Assembly (NCBI RefSeq): GCF_035492295.1
Contig: NZ_DATJJK010000071.1
Span: 1-9,884, forward strand
Direction: 5' to 3'
Source of the DNA: Acidisoma sp035492295
GTDB taxonomy: Bacteria; Pseudomonadota; Alphaproteobacteria; Acetobacterales; Acetobacteraceae
DNA length: 9,884 nucleotides
Position numbers and translations under genes: made by a program. The stretch's first letter is position 1, and each line of letters starts with the position of its first letter. The notes below the pieces were generated by a model. The model saw only the letters and a list, made by a program, of their open reading frames with translations. It ran no database searches and was not told the origin of the DNA. Shown piece after piece: positions 6,301 through 9,884 of the stretch.

Positions 6301-8544
6301 ATGTTGAAGATTCTTGGCTATCCCGATCGCTACAGCGTCGCTCCCGGCGAGGCGATCTCCTTCCAGATTTCTCTGGAGGAAGGTGAGACCTTCGATGCGC
6401 GCATTGTCCGTGTGTTGAACGGGGATTGCAATCCGGCCGGCCCCGGTCTTGATTTGCCGCATCATCCGAGCAGCGTAGACGGGACCTATCCCGGCCAAAA
6501 GCGACGCGCGGATGCCGGATCCTTCATGCGCGCCGAGGGCGTGCCGCCGCTTTCGGCCTTCTCCTTTCGTGCGCTCCTCTGGCCGACCCTGCTCGCGCGA
6601 TCAGGACAGGTCATCGCCGCGCAATGGGATGCCGCGACTCACACTGGCTTCTACCTGGAACTTGACAAAGGCAGGCCTTGCCTCGTTGTCGGAGACGGCA
6701 CGGGCGCGGTGCGGCGCGAAACCCTTCCCCATGCCATGCTGGAGCGGAAATGGTATGCGCTCAGCTTCAGCCTTGACAGGGAGACCGGCGACTTCCGTAT
6801 CTCCCTGTCGCCGCAGCGCCGGGATTTCGGTGTTGAGGATGCGGGTGAGAGGGTGGGCCGGTTTGCCACACCGGGCGCGCCATCGGCCGGCCCTTTTTAT
6901 CTGGCCGGTCTGCCGCTTCCCGGCGGCACCATCGGCTGCCACTTCAACGGCAAGATCGAGGCGCCAGCGCTGCTTGCCGGATCGGAGGCCCATGCGCCGC
7001 TCGCCGCCTCGCCGCTTTCCACGAGCTTCGCATCCCGCCTGATCGTTGCCTGGGATTTTTCGGATGGCATCCGCACCACCCGGGCGACCGATCGCGGCCC
7101 GCTCCGTCTTCACGGCAGTCTCGTCAACCTGCCCGCGCGCGGCATGAAGGGCAGCGGTTGGACCGGCACTCATCACAGTTGGCAGGCGGCCCCAGCCGAA
7201 TATGGCGCCGTGCATTTTCACGAAGACGATCTCTACGATGCCGGCTGGCCCGCGGATATTGTCTGGCAATTGCCGGAAGATGCGAAGAGCGGCGCCTACG
7301 CGCTGCATGTCCGTTGTGGAGAGACCGGGCCGGAGGCGATGCGGGAATGCTATATTCCCTTCTTCATCCGTCCTCCGCGCGTGAAAAAACCCGGCATCGC
7401 ACGGCCGAAGGTTGCCTTTCTGGCCCCCACCTGCTCCTACATGGCCTATGCCAATCATGGGGAGCACATCACCGTGCGTGGCGTAGAACGGCTGATGGGA
7501 CGGTTGCTGCATTTCGGCCATCAGGACGTCTATCTCTACGATCATCCCGAGCTTTGCCATTCGCTTTATGACAAGCATGCGGACGGATCGGGCGTCTGCT
7601 ACTCCAGCCGCGTGCGGCCCAACATCAATTGCGCGCCACGCTACCACTCCTGGCTTGGCGGAGACGGGTCAAGTCTGTACCAGTACAATGCCGATACGCA
7701 TCTCTTCGGCTGGCTGGCCCATCACGGCATCGAGTACGACATCATCACCGATGAGGATCTGCATCGGGATGGTTACCCGCTCATTGCCGATTACGACGTT
7801 ATTCTCACCGGTTCCCATCCGGAATACCATTCCACGGCGATGTGGGATGCGATGAAATCCTGGATCGATCGCGGCGGCCGGCTCATGTATATGGGCGGCA
7901 ACGGCTGGTACTGGCGCATCGCTTTCCACGACGAGTTGCCTGGGGTGATCGAGGTGCGGCGCGCCGAAGACGGCATCCGCTCCTGGGAGGCCGAGCCAGG
8001 TGAATACTACCATTCCTTCACCGGCGAATATGGCGGCTTGTGGCGGCGCTGTGGGCGGCCGCCGAATATGATGGCGGGCATCGGCTTCGTGGCCCAGGGC
8101 TTTGATGTGTCGAGCCCCTATCGCCGTGCACCGGATGCCGATAACCCACGCGCGGCCTTCATCTTCGAAGGGGTGGAAGATGAGGTCATCGGTGATTTCG
8201 GCCTCATCGGCGGTGGTGCTGCCGGCATTGAGCTTGACTGCATCAATCCCTTGCTCGGCTCCCCTCCGAACATCCTGCGCCTTGCCTCATCCGAGGATCA
8301 CAGTCCCTTGATGCTTTTGGTCAACGAGGAATTTACCGCAACCCAGCCCAATCTCGGTGGCGATCAGAACGAGCGTGTGCGAGCCGATCTCAGCTTTTAC
8401 GAAACAGCCGCGGGCGGCGCGGTCTTCGCCACTGGCTCCATCGCCTGGTGTGGCTCGCTGCCATGCAACGGCTACGAGAACAACATCTCCCGCATCACGC
8501 TGAACGCCCTGAAACGCTTCATGGATCCCAAGCCTTTCGTATAA
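6301..8544 (+). CDS. N,N-dimethylformamidase large (beta) subunit homologue, iron-dependent amidohydrolase
   Basis: The product has 747 residues (the known enzyme has about 762) and is probably cytoplasmic. It has an N-terminal beta domain starting with GYPDRYSVAPGE, a concanavalin/LamG-like region at roughly 84-225, a linker with YDAGWPADIVWQLP near 315-328, and a C-terminal alpha/beta catalytic domain from about 370. The known enzyme hydrolyses DMF to dimethylamine and formate with a mononuclear iron held by two Tyr and one Glu. From memory, the Paracoccus active site has H519, E521, N547 and E657. Here H506, E508 (SHPEYH), N534 (MGGNGW) and E644 (GIELD) sit at the same constant offset of 13. 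Y383 (MAYANH) and Y423 (LYDKH) are the likely Tyr ligands. A GAGAGA at 6288-6293 precedes the ATG. The amide substrate is unknown. Confidence 0.88.
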   Translation: MLKILGYPDRYSVAPGEAISFQISLEEGETFDARIVRVLNGDCNPAGPGLDLPHHPSSVDGTYPGQKRRADAGSFMRAEGVPPLSAFSFRALLWPTLLARSGQVIAAQWDAATHTGFYLELDKGRPCLVVGDGTGAVRRETLPHAMLERKWYALSFSLDRETGDFRISLSPQRRDFGVEDAGERVGRFATPGAPSAGPFYLAGLPLPGGTIGCHFNGKIEAPALLAGSEAHAPLAASPLSTSFASRLIVAWDFSDGIRTTRATDRGPLRLHGSLVNLPARGMKGSGWTGTHHSWQAAPAEYGAVHFHEDDLYDAGWPADIVWQLPEDAKSGAYALHVRCGETGPEAMRECYIPFFIRPPRVKKPGIARPKVAFLAPTCSYMAYANHGEHITVRGVERLMGRLLHFGHQDVYLYDHPELCHSLYDKHADGSGVCYSSRVRPNINCAPRYHSWLGGDGSSLYQYNADTHLFGWLAHHGIEYDIITDEDLHRDGYPLIADYDVILTGSHPEYHSTAMWDAMKSWIDRGGRLMYMGGNGWYWRIAFHDELPGVIEVRRAEDGIRSWEAEPGEYYHSFTGEYGGLWRRCGRPPNMMAGIGFVAQGFDVSSPYRRAPDADNPRAAFIFEGVEDEVIGDFGLIGGGAAGIELDCINPLLGSPPNILRLASSEDHSPLMLLVNEEFTATQPNLGGDQNERVRADLSFYETAAGGAVFATGSIAWCGSLPCNGYENNISRITLNALKRFMDPKPFV

Positions 8545-8560
8545 GATTGCGAACAGATAG

Positions 8561-8568
8561 AAGAGGAG
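8561..8568 (+). promoter_or_regulatory. Ribosome binding site of the amine oxidase gene
   Basis: AAGAGGAG ends nine bases before the ATG at 8578. It is the strongest Shine-Dalgarno sequence in the cluster and fixes the start of the amine oxidase, whose frame runs off the window. Confidence 0.75.
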
Positions 8569-8577
8569 CCCAGGCGC

Positions 8578-9884
8578 ATGGACAGCATCGTAAGCGATAC
8601 CCAGGCAGCGAAACACCCGCTCGATCCGCTATCGGGTGCCGAGCTAGCCCGCGCGGCCACACTGATTGCCAGATACTTCGATTGGGGCGCGGACCTGCGT
8701 GTCGAGACCATCGATCTGGATGAACCCGCCAAGAATGCGGTGCGCGACCATGTCGATGGAACACCATTCCCCCGCGTTGCACGCTTTAACGTCTATCGCC
8801 GCGGCGTCATGGGCGTAGTGACGGGCCGGGTCGATCTGGGCAGTGGCGAATTGCTGTCCCAGGTCTTCCGGGAAGATGCGCGCGCCATGGTCGCCATCGA
8901 AGAAGTGCTGGAAATCGAAAAGACGGTGAAGGCGGACCCGCGCTTTCAGGCAGCGTTGCGCAAGCGCGGCCTCATCGATGATCTCGATTTCATGTGCGTG
9001 GACCCATGGACGGTCGGCGATTTCGGCCATGCGATCGAACAGGGCCGACGCGTGCTCAACTGTTTTATCTGGATGCGCACCTTTCCGCTCGACAACTACT
9101 ATGCTCATCCGGTCGAGGGCCTGCATGCGCTGATTGATGTCAGCACTCTCGAGGTTCTCGACGTCGTCGATCATTTCGAGGAATCTGGAGACTATATTCC
9201 AGTGCCGCGCACGCCGCGCAATTACGATGCGGCACTGCTGACCGAATTCCGCCCGCCCTCCTCCGCGCTTGATGTCGTGCAGCCGGACGGCGCTGGCTTC
9301 ACGGTGGATGGTCACAAGGTGACCTGGGAAAACTGGGATTTCCGCGTCGGCTTCAATGGCCGCGAGGGCCTTGTCCTCTATCGCCTCGGCTATACGCATC
9401 AGGGCAAGCGCCGGCCGATCGTCTATCGTGCCTCGATCGCCGAAATGGTCGTGCCATACGGCACGCCGGAGCGTAGCCACTATCGTAAGAACGTGTTCGA
9501 CAGCGGCGAACTTGGCTTCGGGCGCATGGCAAATTCGCTGACCCTCGGCTGTGATTGCCTGGGCACCATCCACTATTTCGATGTCGTGGTGCCGACCGTC
9601 TTCGGCGAACCGCGGACGATCGAGAACGCAATCTGCCTGCATGAGGAAGATGGAGGTCTGTCCTGGAAGCATTTTGACGTCCGCACCGGTCGCACCGATG
9701 TCCGCCGCGCCCGCAAGCTCGTGATCTCCTCCATCTCCACCATCGGCAATTACGAATACGCCTCCTACTGGTATCTGCATCAGGATGGGCGCATCGAATA
9801 CGAGATGAAAGCGACCGGCATCATCAATACCGCCGCCTGCCATCCGGGCCAGCCGGGGAAATTCGGCACCGAGGTGGCACCCGG
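8578..9884 (+). CDS. Copper amine oxidase (primary amine oxidase), 3' end outside the window
   Basis: The first 435 residues of an enzyme that is normally about 640-660 long. It deaminates primary amines to aldehydes with release of ammonia and hydrogen peroxide, using copper and a self-made topaquinone (TPQ). There is no signal peptide, so it should be cytoplasmic, as in the Arthrobacter globiformis enzyme. The N-terminal substrate-access domains (LSGAEL.. start, VGDFG, FNVYRRG) lead into the catalytic domain. The catalytic base is D308 in VFDSGELGFG and the TPQ precursor is Y392 in GNYEY. Their 84-residue separation equals that of D298 and Y382 in the Arthrobacter enzyme, as I remember it. 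The copper-ligand His-x-His should follow about 6 residues after the window end, right after GTEVAPG. The gene follows the DMFase-like gene by 33 bases, so it is in the same operon. Confidence 0.95.
   Translation, partial: MDSIVSDTQAAKHPLDPLSGAELARAATLIARYFDWGADLRVETIDLDEPAKNAVRDHVDGTPFPRVARFNVYRRGVMGVVTGRVDLGSGELLSQVFREDARAMVAIEEVLEIEKTVKADPRFQAALRKRGLIDDLDFMCVDPWTVGDFGHAIEQGRRVLNCFIWMRTFPLDNYYAHPVEGLHALIDVSTLEVLDVVDHFEESGDYIPVPRTPRNYDAALLTEFRPPSSALDVVQPDGAGFTVDGHKVTWENWDFRVGFNGREGLVLYRLGYTHQGKRRPIVYRASIAEMVVPYGTPERSHYRKNVFDSGELGFGRMANSLTLGCDCLGTIHYFDVVVPTVFGEPRTIENAICLHEEDGGLSWKHFDVRTGRTDVRRARKLVISSISTIGNYEYASYWYLHQDGRIEYEMKATGIINTAACHPGQPGKFGTEVAP

Noticed and set aside
5344..6498. Antisense open frame (384 codons) across the ATPase, small subunit and start of the large subunit
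   Set aside because: It spans three genes and their gaps on the other strand, and its composition looks like a codon-use shadow.
6301..8544. True DMF-degrading enzyme (gene dmfA2)
   Set aside because: Family membership is clear, but the neighbouring primary amine oxidase and lack of dimethylamine or methylamine genes in the window do not support DMF as the substrate, so no symbol was given.
8644..9843. Long antisense open frame (399 codons) opposite the amine oxidase
   Set aside because: It is fully covered by a gene with unmistakable copper amine oxidase motifs. Long antisense frames are expected in GC-rich DNA, and its translation shows no family features.

Overview
The window looks like chromosomal or plasmid DNA from an alphaproteobacterium of the Rhizobium/Agrobacterium type. 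The support is GC-rich codon use, tightly packed same-strand genes with ATGA stop/start overlaps, and a CUT1-type ABC transporter in the arrangement common in rhizobia. Family assignments come from reading motifs; no database search was possible. All supported genes are on the + strand and there is almost no non-coding DNA.

Layout: (1) positions 1-1529 hold the 3' end of a GMC flavoprotein oxidoreductase and, overlapping it by 4 bases, a PLP-dependent serine/threonine dehydratase-like gene. (2) Positions 1530-1691 are the only sizeable gap. It carries a near-perfect sigma-54 (-24/-12) promoter pointing at the next gene. (3) Positions 1692-5922 encode a complete ABC importer: Tat-type solute-binding protein, two permeases and an ATPase. 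(4) Positions 5950-8544 encode a small protein and a 747-residue protein that match the small and large subunits of N,N-dimethylformamidase (DMFase), an unusual iron-dependent amidohydrolase. (5) Positions 8578-9884 are the first two thirds of a cytoplasmic copper amine oxidase. It has the TPQ tyrosine and catalytic aspartate, and the window ends just before the copper ligands.

Taken together this reads as a sigma-54-driven operon for scavenging nitrogen from an amide. The importer brings in a small N-substituted amide. The DMFase-like enzyme hydrolyses it to an amine plus a carboxylate. The amine oxidase converts a primary amine to aldehyde, ammonia and hydrogen peroxide. The upstream oxidoreductase and dehydratase may act on other parts of the same or a related compound. 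The substrate is unknown. DMF itself is a poor fit, because its product, dimethylamine, is a secondary amine and not a normal copper amine oxidase substrate. The pathway is inference; the individual family calls are well supported, except the small subunit, which is moderately supported.
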